Positions 35,501 through 47,289 of a stretch of DNA of 64,000 bases are shown piece by piece. The translations under genes and the position numbers were made by a program. The stretch is from the NCBI RefSeq assembly GCF_030704535.1, contig NC_081818.1:24467001-24531000 (forward strand), given 5' to 3'. The notes under the pieces are model-generated. The model was given only the letters and a program-made list of their open reading frames with translations. It ran no database searches and was not told the origin of the DNA. The stretch comes from Vitis vinifera. Taxonomy: Eukaryota > Streptophyta > Magnoliopsida > Vitales > Vitaceae. Each line of letters begins with the position of its first letter. The first letter of the stretch is position 1.

Positions 35501-38500
35501 TCTTCAAAAAGGATACAGGGAAAAGAATTCTACCAAAGAAATGGAAAACATATACAATTGAACCAAAACATAAAAAAAACAATATGCGCCCCAGAAAAAA
35601 AAAAAAGAGAGATGAAGTGATATTTCATACAGAGTCATATTTTTCAAGAAAAAATGTTTTCTTTTCTAATTTTTTTATTTTTAATATTTGCTATTAAAAT
35701 CAGCCTTGTTGAGTCAGAAAGTTGAGCAATGTGCTCCATGAATCAATCATCTTTCAGTTCAAGCTCCACTCCAGGTTACAAATATTGGTGTAGTATTGAA
35801 AAGTGTTACCACAAAGAACTCTCTGGTTGTTTGTGTCTGTGTGCATCTTCAATAGAATGGGTCTGTGTATGAGTCCCACTATATTAAAGCTTGCTTTAGG
35901 GAGCAACTATGGCCACCTTTTCATTCTGTTAAACATATATATCCACTCTACTCCCTCTCTCTCTCTCTCTCTCTACTGCTCTAACAAAAAAATTGTCTAT
36001 TTAAATTTCTTGATATTCCTAATATATCAGCTTTGAGGCTGATTTATGTTGCATGCTAGATGATCAAGAAGGTTAAATGCTCCCAGAAAAAGAAAATATG
36101 TCACCAACACCAACAAGGGAATATTATAAACAAAAAACACCAACAAGGTGTCCCAAAGGACACAGGAAGTATACAATGAACGCCTAAAGGCGCCTCCAAA
36201 AGAAACGGTGAGGGGGAGAACAACAAAAAAAAACAGCCCCCCTCAATCTAAGCCCAACCAGTCTACAAAATCTACTACAGGTGGGCGATTAGAACTTAAA
36301 AATAACTTAGACCAAGCCCAAAAATTACAAACAAAAGAGTGTCTTAGTCCTTGAATGGAATACTCCTCATTTCCAAACAATCTACTGTTTTTTCCTTCCA
36401 AATTGTCCTAAATAAGTATAAGGGAACAGTCCACCACTCTTTTTTCCGCTTTTTACCCACAAAGGAGTCATGTCATCCTAAAAGCATCTCTCTAACCAAA
36501 GAGGGAAGCACCCAATGCAAGCCAAAAAGGGAAAATAGAAGACATCACAATACCTTTGTTTTGACACAATGGATAAGAATGAGATCAATGGACTCTTACT
36601 TTAACTGACAAAGAAAACATCCGTTTGCCAAAAACCACCCTCTCCTCTTTAAATGATCTAAGGTTTAAGCTTTTTCCCAATAGTATCCCAAGCAAAAAAG
36701 CCTACCTTCAGCAGCACCCAAGAGTTCCAAACCACACTCACCAGAAACAAAACTGTACTTCTAGGATTTAAATTCGCATAGAGGGCTTTAAAAGAGAACT
36801 TACCATTTTTTGATCTGACAAATTACCTTATCTTCCTCTTCACTGCACACTCTCATCCCTTGCAAACTCATGAGGAAACGCTCCAAATATCCACCTCCCA
36901 ATCATTTAGGAGCCAAGAAAAGTGAGAGGCCACAACCACCTCCATCTGACAGGTCCAAACATCCACCACCCAAACCTCCTTAGAAGCAACAATAGCAAAA
37001 TGAGAAGGGAAACTAGTACACAACGATTCATTACCATGCCACTTGTCCAAAATCTCACCCTCCACCTATTACCAACTAAGAAGGACTTTACCAGCCAAAA
37101 GATCCCAATCCTTTCTAAATGCTTTCCATTACCCTATCCCATAACTTTCTCACTTCCTTGGATCACCACCCCCTATCTTCTACCCCGTACTTACCACTTA
37201 TAACTTGCTTCGACAAAGGCCCCCTATCCTCAGCATACCATCAACTCCATCTACATATAAGGGCTTTGTTAAGTGTCAATAGATTCCTTACCCCCAAGCT
37301 ACCCTTACTTTTGTTTGAGCAAATGATAGACCACATTACTAAATGAGGTTTCTACTCAAGGGCCCCTCCTCTCCATAAGAAATCCCCTTGAATCTACTCC
37401 AACCTCAACCTGATTGTCCTTAGAATGCAAAATAAAGACATCAAATGGATAGCATGCTAGATAAAGGGCTCCGTATTGGGGTAAGTCTCCCACCTTTGGG
37501 GATATATTATTTCCAAAGGTGAAGAATCACACCATATACATAAAAAGGGAGATACAATTAAGAAGATAAATTAGGACAACTATTTAAAGAAAAACAATGG
37601 AAGAATCACATATGCAAACACGGAATTTCTCACTAGGCCAAGGACTCGACACTCACGTTCAGGATTAAAAATATTCATATTCTCAAAAGATGCTAAAATT
37701 CCCAAAAGAGTTTCCAAATCAAATGTAGAAGTTCCACCAACTTATGCCTATTCTAACATAAGTTTTCAAGCACAAATTTCTACTGTTGTTCTTCCAAGTT
37801 CAATGCATCTCTGGGAAATTTAAAAAATAAATAAGACATAAGGGAAATGGAAAAAAAACCAAGACCTGGTATAATTGTGCCAGGCCAAATTGTTGAACTT
37901 CCTGAATTATGATGGTGTTTGCATTCTGAATGTCAAGTCCACTTTCTACTATATTTGTGCATATAAGAATCTTAATTTCTCCTTGTGCAAATCTATCCAT
38001 GGTTTCCTCAAGCTGCTTTGAGTATTGCTGCAAAGATGCAATAGCATATTGTGTGAATAATCAATCATCAGGGTGGTAGCAACAGTGAACAAGTATGACA
38101 TGAAACTGGATACTTATCACAGTTTCCTTCCTAAAATATCAAGTTTCAATCCAGTAATTAGAATCAGAGCTAGTGCACAAACTGCTTTCTCAGGTAAGAA
38201 AACATGAAATGTAAACTTTTCAGCAACTGACAAGTAACATGCACAATGATTAACATAGTGTGGAACTATGCCCCATAAGTACAGGACACGGATGGCTGGT
38301 TCTTTCATCTGCTTCACTTTCTCATCAAACAGAGAAGCCACCTTCAAAGGCACCATAGTAAAACTTTTATTTTAAAAAGCATCAAAATGAAAGAGGGTTC
38401 CAAAAAATCACACTTGGATACATGTGAATGGTAAAATTGCAAAAAGGGATTTCTGACAGTAACTAAGATACTATATGGGCAGAAGAAAGAAAATAAATAG

Positions 38501-41500
38501 AGGAAGCCCAACAACCATAGACATTACAGGCTAAAAAGTCAAGGACGTGTTAAAATTCTAACCACCAATAGCATCTAACGCAGGTTGGAGCATGTCTTGA
38601 TTTTCCATGATGCACAATCAATTGCTCAGTTGTACTCATCAATTACCAGTTCCTAAGAAAGAATGATTGTCTCTGCCGTCATTCATGGGTCTATCAGGAG
38701 AACCAAGAGTTTTGGAAACTGGATATTTTGTTACACAAAATCATTGACCTCTGTAAGGTTTGGGTTATTCATACAATTGGATTCCTCGTTCAATTAACCA
38801 ATCAGTCTGCCAAGAGAGGTGCCACACAGCTAGAGATTTTTATAGGAGATTTCATGCCTCCACAAGTTTTAATTTTTCAGGTTCCTTTGTTGGGCCATTT
38901 TGGTGTTGTTGCAGCTGTTTTCATCCCTTCCTGTCTGTTTCTGTAATTTATCCTGCCAACTTAATAATGTTGCTTTAACTAAGGATTGCAACACCCATAC
39001 AACTCAAATAAGGAGAAGACCAGCTGCCATAATAAGCTCGCCTTAGTACAGCGGAGGAGGATGTGCTCACTAGATTTCTCTTCACCTTTACACAAAATAT
39101 TTGTTCATCAAATTCCAACCTTGCCTCTTTATAATGTCCATATTCATCTAATCCTCACAAGCCTCACAGTAAATCAATGTATCATCAGCAAACTATTGGT
39201 ACAGAAGTTGATGCTCATTGTAAGTAGCTAATCTTATTTCATATGATTAGGGAAGCCCCAGAGGCCTGGACAAGGGGGGAAAGGGATAGAGGTGGGAAAG
39301 GAGAGGTTCCAGATTCAGTTCCATGTACCAAAAAAGGAAAAGAAAAGGCATGAGACGATAAGGGATGGCTCCCTGAATGGTACAAGCACCAAGAAGGGCT
39401 TAAGAAGAAAATCAGACTGAACATGGGATGATGTGAACTGAAGACTTGAGAAATACCATATAAGAAGAAAAAGATAATCTCAATCTCTCAAATTTCATTT
39501 AAATGCATACTTCTGCTGCACATTGTTACAACAGATTTTGAGGCCACATAGTGCTCAATCAGAATCACTTTGCCACCATCCCCAGATTAAAGGTGATTAA
39601 TCTTAACTAAGATCAAAAGTATGCATAACTTTCTTTTAAGATATCAGACATAAAATCCCAATTTCCCAAGGCATAAATTTCAAGAAATGGTATGATGCAT
39701 TTCAAAATTTGGTATGCTATGCCTATCGATGATGAAATAATATTTTGCTTTCAGGGCCTAAATAAGAATTATCCTAGTGTTTTGGCATATAATATAATAA
39801 ATTATAGAAGAAACTACCTTGCCATGTGCAATAGCTATTTCAACATCTGGAAATGAGCATTCAAGAAATTCCATGACTTCTTCAAGTCCTGCAACAACAT
39901 ATATATATATATATGTCAATGAACCCATAGCAAGAAACCAAGACCGAAGCTGTAAGAAGTATTCTTAGAAAGAATCCACCCCAATCTTATACTTGGTGTT
40001 CTTAATAGGTCTTTAGGATGAGAGGGCAATAGCAAAGTATGGTGAGACAATACTAGAAGAAAAGTGGTTAGTTTTACACACAGAGAAACATATACAGAAA
40101 ATCATTACTTATATAGGCTAACCTTTTATACGAGGCAAAACATAGAAAATTTGGCCACCTCGGCCCAGCTCAAACTTGATTGCCGATATTATCTTCTCTT
40201 TATTGTATGCTGAAAGATGAGTTATGATGGGAACTCTTTCTGGAGGTGGTGTTGAAATCAAACTGAAAAGATAAAATGGAAATATATTCTAAATCAGTGA
40301 AGTTGCATGGAGACAACTAAATTAGTGAAATACCCATCTTGGACATATTTTGGATTATGTTTTTTTGTATGGCATTTTATGCAAATCATTGGCTACAGAC
40401 TATTTTCATATCCATATGAGCTTTCAAAACAAACAACATGATATTAGTAAGCTTATCAACCTTTTGTTTATGCGACTGACAATATATTGTTAAATCTAGC
40501 TTGTTCTATAAATATAATTCTTCAATGTTCATTAAAGATACCAGTGTCCAATCCAAATTTTTCCTAGGCTACCAAATTAATATTGCATACTTTCATCAGA
40601 TTCAGGCACTCATTCTATACTCATGCTAGGTTTTTTATTGAGTTTAAGTTGCATAATAAAGGGATATTTGTGCTTTCTTAACACTCCATATGTTATATTG
40701 TTTTTTTTTTTTAATCATTTACATATTAGAAATTTTATGTTCATCAATGGCATAGTTCAGCAACTTCCCTTGTTCTCAGGTTTACCATGCAAAACAAACT
40801 AAACATGTTGATCATATATCAGCTCAAGTACTTCGGGAAATAAGGGTATGCTCAAATCTGTGGCAAGCTTATTACCTAGCATCACGAAACCCAGTCAATG
40901 CTAGATAAAGGGTTCGTGGGATGGGTGTTGCAGAAAGAGTGAGAACATCAACTGAAGTTTTAAATGAAGCAATCTTCTCCTTCTGTTTGACACCAAACCT
41001 CTGTAAAGCAACAAACATTCTTCTGAGAGTTAGACGTCAGAAGCGTAAGTTGTTTAACTTATTTCAGTATAATTCAACAATACTAGAGTGAGGTTAAGAA
41101 ACTGGAGTACGTAAATGCTTTCAATTTACTTTTCATTTACCCTCCCACTCCATGGAGGTGTAAAGAAGTCCCTTCATAAATATAAATATGAATTTGTTTC
41201 AAATCTGACTTCAATAGTGAGAAATGTTGTCCTTTTACTGTGAGTAGTAGATAATACAGCAATAAATAAGTAAACATAATGCATTATGAATTCATGGTAA
41301 ATAGCAACATATACAAAGCAATATTGTGGCAACTATGCAATACAGATGCAACTATAATTTAAATTGTTAAAAGTAAAATTCCATATATTATTTGCTAACA
41401 GTGATTGAAATGATGCTTCATTCAAGCAGTTAAATAATCAAATCCAAATAAGTATGAAAGGAAAATAGTTGAAATGCCAAAAAAAGTTAACTAGAAAGTA

Positions 41501-44500
41501 AGAATACACATGCTCGTGCAAACACACACACACACACACACAGAGGAATTGCGACTCACAACTCACTAACTACGCCAACGCAAAATCCAACCCAGACACA
41601 CAGACAGACAGGGGAATTGGCCCTTTCCATACACTAACTACTAGATGACAAGCAACAACAGTGACTCACACGCACAGAATTGCCCCTCTTTGTCAACTAA
41701 ATATTTCAGTGAGGCTAGAAAAAAATTCCAACAGAACTCTGAATGCCTTAAGGAATTGTATCAATTTGCAGATTTAGAGAAGGTGGATTTGGATTCAGCC
41801 CCCAAATCCAAAATATTCTTTGGAAAGTTTACTCAGACATGGATTTAAAGTCATAAAAAATTCCCAGATAAATGTTAAGCCCCAATTCCATGGATTTGAA
41901 TAATTGGTTAATGAGAAGAGGACATGTTGCAAATAAAAGTAAAGAGAATTATGAGTCAAACCTGTTCCTCATCGACCACAAGAAGGCCTAGATTACTATA
42001 AACAACACGATTTCCAAGAAGCGAGTGAGTTCCCACAATAATGTCTAGATCACCATGTTTAATCATGCGCAGATGCTTCTCTTTCTCTGCTGTGGTCTGC
42101 ATATTGTAACATGGTGGGTAGTCTCAGAAAAAAGAATTACATGATAATGAACTGCAATGGTGATATTATTTTCGATCATTGAACTTTCACAATGAAGCAA
42201 TCAATGATCCCTATATGAAACTTCCTATGAGCTTCTTAATGTTAATTGTTTACTTTGCAAGATATAGCCCCTCTATGCAAAACATAAAACAATAGAAGTT
42301 TGAATTTGCAAAAACTCAAGAAAAATTATTAAGCATTTGAGGCACAAATTAAACAGTGAAGACAAGTGTAGAATGGCAAACCCATTTTCAGGACTTCACA
42401 AATCATTGACCTTTTTTGGGGAGTTATTTGGCATTCACCTAGGTCTCCTCACCTATAGGGTTTTCCTTTTTATTTTATTTTCTTACTAAAAACAATTTTT
42501 TTAAAAAAATGAAATGAGACTGGAAATTAAATAAAAATTAATTTTTTTTTCCAAAAATGAAAAATGCCACATGACAAGGTCTATGACAAGCAATGGTTCA
42601 TGCATACCATCATGCCATAGGGTATGATCATTTATACAACGAGAAACCATACATCAGAATTCATTTGAAAACTAGGAAGCAAATAGAGAATGCCAGAATT
42701 GAGGAAGAAAAAAAAATTGTAAACAGCTTTCTTCAGTTACAGTTGTTAACCCTGCATGTCCAAGAACCAGTGAAGAAAAATTCACCCAATCAAAACAAAA
42801 ACAAGTGAGTTGGAAACAAAAGTCAAAACAGCAGACTAACAAGGTATGTTCATTCACTATAATGCCATTTATGAATCAAAAGATCATCTAACAAGCACCA
42901 TACATTGAATCACATTGGAAGTGTGGATAGAATATTTTAAAAATAATCAGGGAAGAAAGAAAGGTATGCCAGCATATGTGGGAAGATACCCATTTCAACA
43001 GAGAATGCAACTGAAGAAAGTTCCCTTCAAATGCTAGTGGTGCCTAAGGGTAACTGATGCTTGACTGAAAGTTGACAAATAAAGACAGCAATTAGCTCTT
43101 TTATGTATTTTTTCGAAAATAGAACATGACGAAAGGGGGGTGTATCAGGCTTCAACTATCAGCAGTTCACTCAATGTTTAAATAAGTTCTAAAGCACTTC
43201 CATGTAAACTTGATCACCAGATAGAGACTGATCCTGACTCACAACCATTTGATTAGTCCAAGAGAATTGGTCAATCCAACACCAAATTTTCTAATACCTG
43301 AAATCTGCTCAGAAGCCCGACCTTGATGTTAGGATACTTAGAGAACCGCTCTGTAATAACATCAAAATGTTGTTTGGCTAAAACAATTGTAGGTGCCAGA
43401 ACCATAGCTTGCTTCCCTGCTGAGACAACACAAAATATTGCCCGTAGTGCAACTTCAGTTTTGCCAAACCCAACATCCCCACAAATTAATCTGTCCATTG
43501 GAGTTTCTCTCTCTGTCAAGTCCTCCTCAACATCAATGAAAGCCTGTAATAGGGCCCAAATGGTAAGAAGCGGAAAGGAAATCCGAAAATCCATCTATAT
43601 CTGAAATAGTTCAATATCTTATTTGGCTATAACTGATTACAAGGACATTCCTAAACCTATCACAATTAGAGAAGAATTTATGTAAGCACAGTAAAACCAA
43701 TGTAAAGAAAAAGTGGTAAGCATCCAAAAGAATTTTGAGGGGGAAAGGTTACTAAACCTGTTTTTGATCCGGTGTCGGCTCATAAGAAAACTGAGCTTCA
43801 AACTCAGCCATGCCAGGACTCTTTGGATAGGGAGGCCTTTTTTGTTTCAGCCGATGTAAATACAGCTCCATCAAATCAACAACCATCTTCTGAATGGCAA
43901 CCCGACCTTTTATCCTTCTCCTTTCCCATATACTAGTATCACTTAACTTGCTCAATGTGCGGGGCCTTTTTGATTCACTGGGGCTGAAAAAACAACAAAG
44001 TATCACGAAACAATTCCATCTCTGGCACATCAAATACGACCTCAGCATGAGTCTATGATATCAATTCTAGAAGTAATTGGCAATTACATAGGTTTCGACA
44101 GAAAAGACCTTCCCCTGTTAGCTGTAGTAGTGAAAGTCCCCAAACCCATATGAAGCAGACAAGCATCAAAACAATAAACAATGCAAAGAGTAGTACTTTA
44201 TATCGGCAAGCACCTTGACAAATATCTCATGTATTAAAGGACAAGCAAACATTCTCATATGACTTGGAGAACTTACAGATTATATCGATAAAGCATACGA
44301 GAAGCTTGCTTCACCGGAAGCTTTGCCATTCCATCTGCATACTCTATAAACACATACTCAATTGGGTTGGAAGAATCCTTGGGAACGTCCAACTTAATCC
44401 CGACAAATCGCCCGATACCCACCTTCTTATGCACAACATAATCTCCAGAACGAAGCGTATAAGGATCAACCTTATAACTGAATTGCCCATTCTCCTTCCC

Positions 44501-44878
44501 CACCCTCTCACCCTTCAGCTTCTGCAAACCCCTCCGCTGCTGCTCCTTCACCAGCTGAATATACTTATCCGCCTCCTCCGAATCCACCACCGGAGCCCTC
44601 GAAACATCCCTCTTACTCTGCTCGCGACGAATCCTCTCGTTCAGAATCGTTATGTCGTCGCTTTCCGGCTCCATCCTCTCCCGTCGTTGCACCGACCGGG
44701 TGATTGAAACGCCTTCGGTATAAACAGCGGTGGTGAGTAAATGGGTGCGTTTGATTCTGGCATGGCAAGGACACGCGAAGAAGAATCTCCAAACCCTAGG
44801 AGACGACCCCAGAAATGAGGAGGAGACATCGTGTTCAGAGACGGAAATGGGGGAGAGATGAGCTCTAGCGACGGCCAT
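32543..44878 (-). CDS. Plant TRCF/Mfd-type ATP-dependent DNA helicase, organelle-targeted
   Basis: Thirteen exons (minus): 44277-44878, 43758-43983, 43298-43543, 41962-42096, 40876-41000, 40123-40262, 39818-39888, 37866-38027, 34928-35014, 34517-34690, 34123-34167, 32804-33160, 32543-32644. Total 2472 nt, 823 aa; all GT..AG and in frame. N-terminus ([10 protein letters not shown]...) is Ser/Arg-rich like a transit peptide. Then a CarD-type RNA-polymerase interaction domain (about 143-198), helicase motifs GDVGFGKT (298), DEEQ (400), SATPIPRT (426), [10 protein letters not shown] (539), LRGRVGR (570), and a TRCF C-terminal domain (about 675-800). The bacterial UvrB-like N-terminus is absent, as known for plant homologues. 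Expected role: ATP-driven handling of stalled RNA polymerase or DNA repair, probably in plastids. A methionine at 44968 could extend the start; I prefer 44878. Intron 8 holds a LINE relic. Confidence 0.93.
33440..33785. repeat. T-rich MITE-like block in helicase intron 11
   Basis: Edges aggtagcatttgtttgtttg and gcaaaccacccctaagtc are loosely inverted. The interior contains T-tracts and repeated ttaag / aagcaagttg words. Possibly a degenerate non-autonomous DNA element. Confidence 0.3.
36080..37520 (-). mobile_element. Degenerate LINE in helicase intron 8
   Basis: Minus-strand fragments match the same LINE 3' half as elsewhere in this window: at about 37065-36868 [19 protein letters not shown] then DVWTC and LNDWEV; near 37370-37300 the complement of a DFLWRGGAL-like stretch. 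Stops and shifts are frequent. The 3' side near 36140-36180 keeps cacaggaagtatacaa, as in the LINE tail at 6390. It lies between exons 8 (37866) and 9 (35014), sense to the gene, and does not touch coding sequence. Confidence 0.75.
41520..41545. repeat. CA microsatellite in helicase intron 4
   Basis: Run of about ten CA dinucleotides (acacacacacac...), flanked by CA-rich sequence to about 41660 with cagacagacag. A likely length-polymorphic site. Confidence 0.8.
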
Positions 44879-45819
44879 TACAATACAACAGTAGAGAAGG
44901 ACCCAACCATGGGGAATTGAGGTGGGTGGGGGTTTTGGCAGGGTTTTAGCAAATCCCGAAAAAATCAAATACAGATATTTGTGGAAAGAGCCAGTGAGCC
45001 AATGGTGATAAAATTTTCTTGACTCTTATTTCCTACTTTCTTGTCTGTTTGTCTCCCGCCAAAACGCACCGTTTTTGGGTTTGCGCACCTACCCTTTTAA
45101 GTTAACCAATTGTTAAATTGCCATCCAATTTTCCTAATGTTCGGAATTTCTTATTCAACCAGTCATAATTATTGGTTATTTAAGTAAGAAATGCAGTGTG
45201 TATTTTTTCAAAAATTGGTAAATATATATAACAATTCTGAAATTATTCACGATGTTCAAAATCTTCTTAATAATTCCCGAATCATAATGTTGTTGTATAA
45301 GATTACATTCTTTAAAACCTCCTTTAGGATACCCTCTTATTTCTTGATTCAGATAAAAGTCGAGATTTAAGTTAAAATCATGTAAGTTTTAAAGCAAAAT
45401 ATTCATATTATAAAAGTTTACCCTCTTATTTCTTGATTCAGATAAAAACCGATATTCAAGTTAAAATCATATAAGTTTTAAAGCGTAATATTCATATTAT
45501 AAAAGTGTTATTAAAAGTGAAAGAGCTTCTTGTATAAATCGAAGTGAAGTTTATACAAGAAGTAATATTTTTCCAAGGTATTTCTTAAGTCATAAACCGG
45601 AACAAACATTAAAAATCTTAATAAGTTTCAAAAAAGGAAAAAAAAAAAAAAAAAGCTTGAACCCAAAAATATTATGTACCTCTACATTGAAATTGAACAA
45701 TATGTTTAGTATCAAAACAGGCACAAGTACATTTTCTTTTGAATCCAAAAATGGGAAATACAAGAATGGGGGAAACTAGCTCAATCACTGAAGTAGCTTC
45801 ATACACGTATCTGAGTGGA
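44879..45819. other. Helicase promoter side and spacer to the lipid-transfer-like gene
   Basis: Bases 44879-45060 are probably leader and core promoter of the helicase gene. The rest is AT-rich and contains an 89-bp tandem duplication (listed separately). The right part includes the 3' end of the lipid-transfer-like gene. No gene seen. Confidence 0.5.
45331..45508. repeat. Tandem duplication of an 89-bp unit
   Basis: Two head-to-tail copies beginning accctcttatttcttgattc (45331 and 45420), both ending with attcatattataaaagt. They differ at only a handful of positions, so this duplication is recent compared with the large one at the left end. Non-coding, upstream of the helicase start. Confidence 0.85.
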
Positions 45820-46411
45820 TCAAGTTAAAATATTCTTTGATCCCCACAGGATATGAATGCTCATGGAGAAGGCTGCAACCACTTTCATGATCAGGGATGG
45901 AGACCAAAAGATGCTACCAGAATTTGGAACCGAGTCCTTGGAGTTGGGTGGACCTGAAAAACAGTCACACAAACATGTTTTGGGAGATCAGGACATTGGA
46001 ATAATGAACTGGTCAGACACTGAGATCTGATGATTTAGAAGGCTGCATGTGAAAAAAAAATCATTAAAATGAATAGGAAATGAGATGCATACTTGAAAGA
46101 CAGGAGAGAGGGTTAACATGTTGTCCACATCTTCCAGGCAATTGCTGGGCCTCGGTCACATTGATGCCGGCCTGCCTAGCCTGGCTGGTGCCTTTGGTGC
46201 TGATCATACTACACAAGCATTCTGGTTTCGACTTGATCACCGACTTCAGAGGGTCGCAACAACTATCAGGAGGGTCTCGGGTGCCATTAAGGTAGTTCAG
46301 GCAAGGTGCGAGCTCGTTCAGGCAAGATGAATCCTGAGCCCATCCCTCCGGCACCAAAGTGACCAAGACTATAACAGCAATCCCACAGCATGCCCAAAAC
46401 TTCAACTCCAT
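45820..46411 (-). CDS. Non-specific lipid-transfer-like protein with GPI-type tail
   Basis: Two exons (minus): 46093-46411 and 45820-45953; donor A|GTATGC, acceptor cag|GT; 150 aa. Residues 1-25 (MELKFWACC...GWAQ) form a signal peptide. The eight-cysteine LTP/2S-albumin framework follows in order: C, C, CC (DSCCDP), CxC (ECLCSM), C (GRCGQ), C (PLSCLS). Exon 2 adds a Ser/Pro linker (SPPNSKDSVPNSGS) and a hydrophobic stretch (PSLIMKVVAAFSMSIHILW), the layout of GPI-anchored LTP-like (LTPG/YLS3-like) proteins. The hydrophobic tail is interrupted by charged residues and ends in KNILT, so GPI attachment is likely but not certain. Expected location: outer face of the plasma membrane or wall, binding lipids. 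Confidence 0.88.
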
Positions 46412-47289
46412 CTTTTTTTTTTTTTTTTTGCTTAAAACACCAACACATATATACCAGATAGAGGGTTAGGAGTTGGTTGTCCAACCTGTGGCTCACTAGT
46501 TGACTCTCCTTGGTGATTGCTTTGTGACAACTCTGGGGGAGGGCTTGCAGTAGATAGATGGCCTTTATGGCCGTTGAATGGGTTGAGCTACTTTGTTTTG
46601 AGAACATGCCTACCAGTCGGCAATATATATATATTTTAAATATTATATACATAGATATTACCCAATTACCCATCATAGAAAAAAGTGTTCTTCAAATAAT
46701 AAAGCATAAGAAATGGATCCTTCACTGTCATTCTTTAGCCCCATTAATCTGATCTTGGAAAGTAGGTGCGAATATTATCCCATTTTTCTGAGAGTTTTAC
46801 CCCATTCTTATCTATTTCAGTAAGGCAAAAGCTTTGCCTTCAAACATGTATAGACTATTTGCAGGAGCATACATCAAGGAGTTTGTCATCTATGAATTAG
46901 ATAGGCATATAATGAATTTAAGACAGGCCACAGAATCTGATTCAATTGCTATTGTAGCAAGCAATCAATGGAGACTGAAACCAAAGCCACGGCACGTTAT
47001 GATTACATATTTACACAAATGTCATCCTTCCATCTGTACATTCACATTCCAATGGAGAGTTCCAACTCAAGTCGGTTTCCACACCAGAACCCATATTTGT
47101 TCAACCTCTAACTCAGCAACACACAAACTTAGACTTGCAACTGCAGCATTATGTACAAAACAACACTCACATATTCATACTAGAAAGTTTGGGGGAGGGG
47201 GGAGCTGGGATCAGAATCCGCCTAAACAACCTAGAAAATTCAGCAGCAAGAATGCTCCTCAGTGTCAAAACATTTCTGCTTCTGATCAA
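46412..47289. other. Spacer between the lipid-transfer-like and unknown-protein genes
   Basis: The left part is the promoter side of the lipid-transfer-like gene (a T-tract at 46411-46429 directly upstream). From about 46830 the sequence is probably 3' untranslated DNA of the next minus-strand gene. An open frame on the + strand (46834-47457) runs antisense into that gene and has no family features. Confidence 0.45.

Noticed and set aside
41520-41660. Telomere- or centromere-like repeat
   Set aside because: It is a plain CA microsatellite with CA-rich flanks and has no telomeric TTTAGGG units.
44879-44968. Upstream methionine extending the helicase by 30 residues
   Set aside because: The added residues do not look like a transit peptide and the ATG at 44878 starts a typical Ala/Ser/Arg-rich one; kept only as an alternative.
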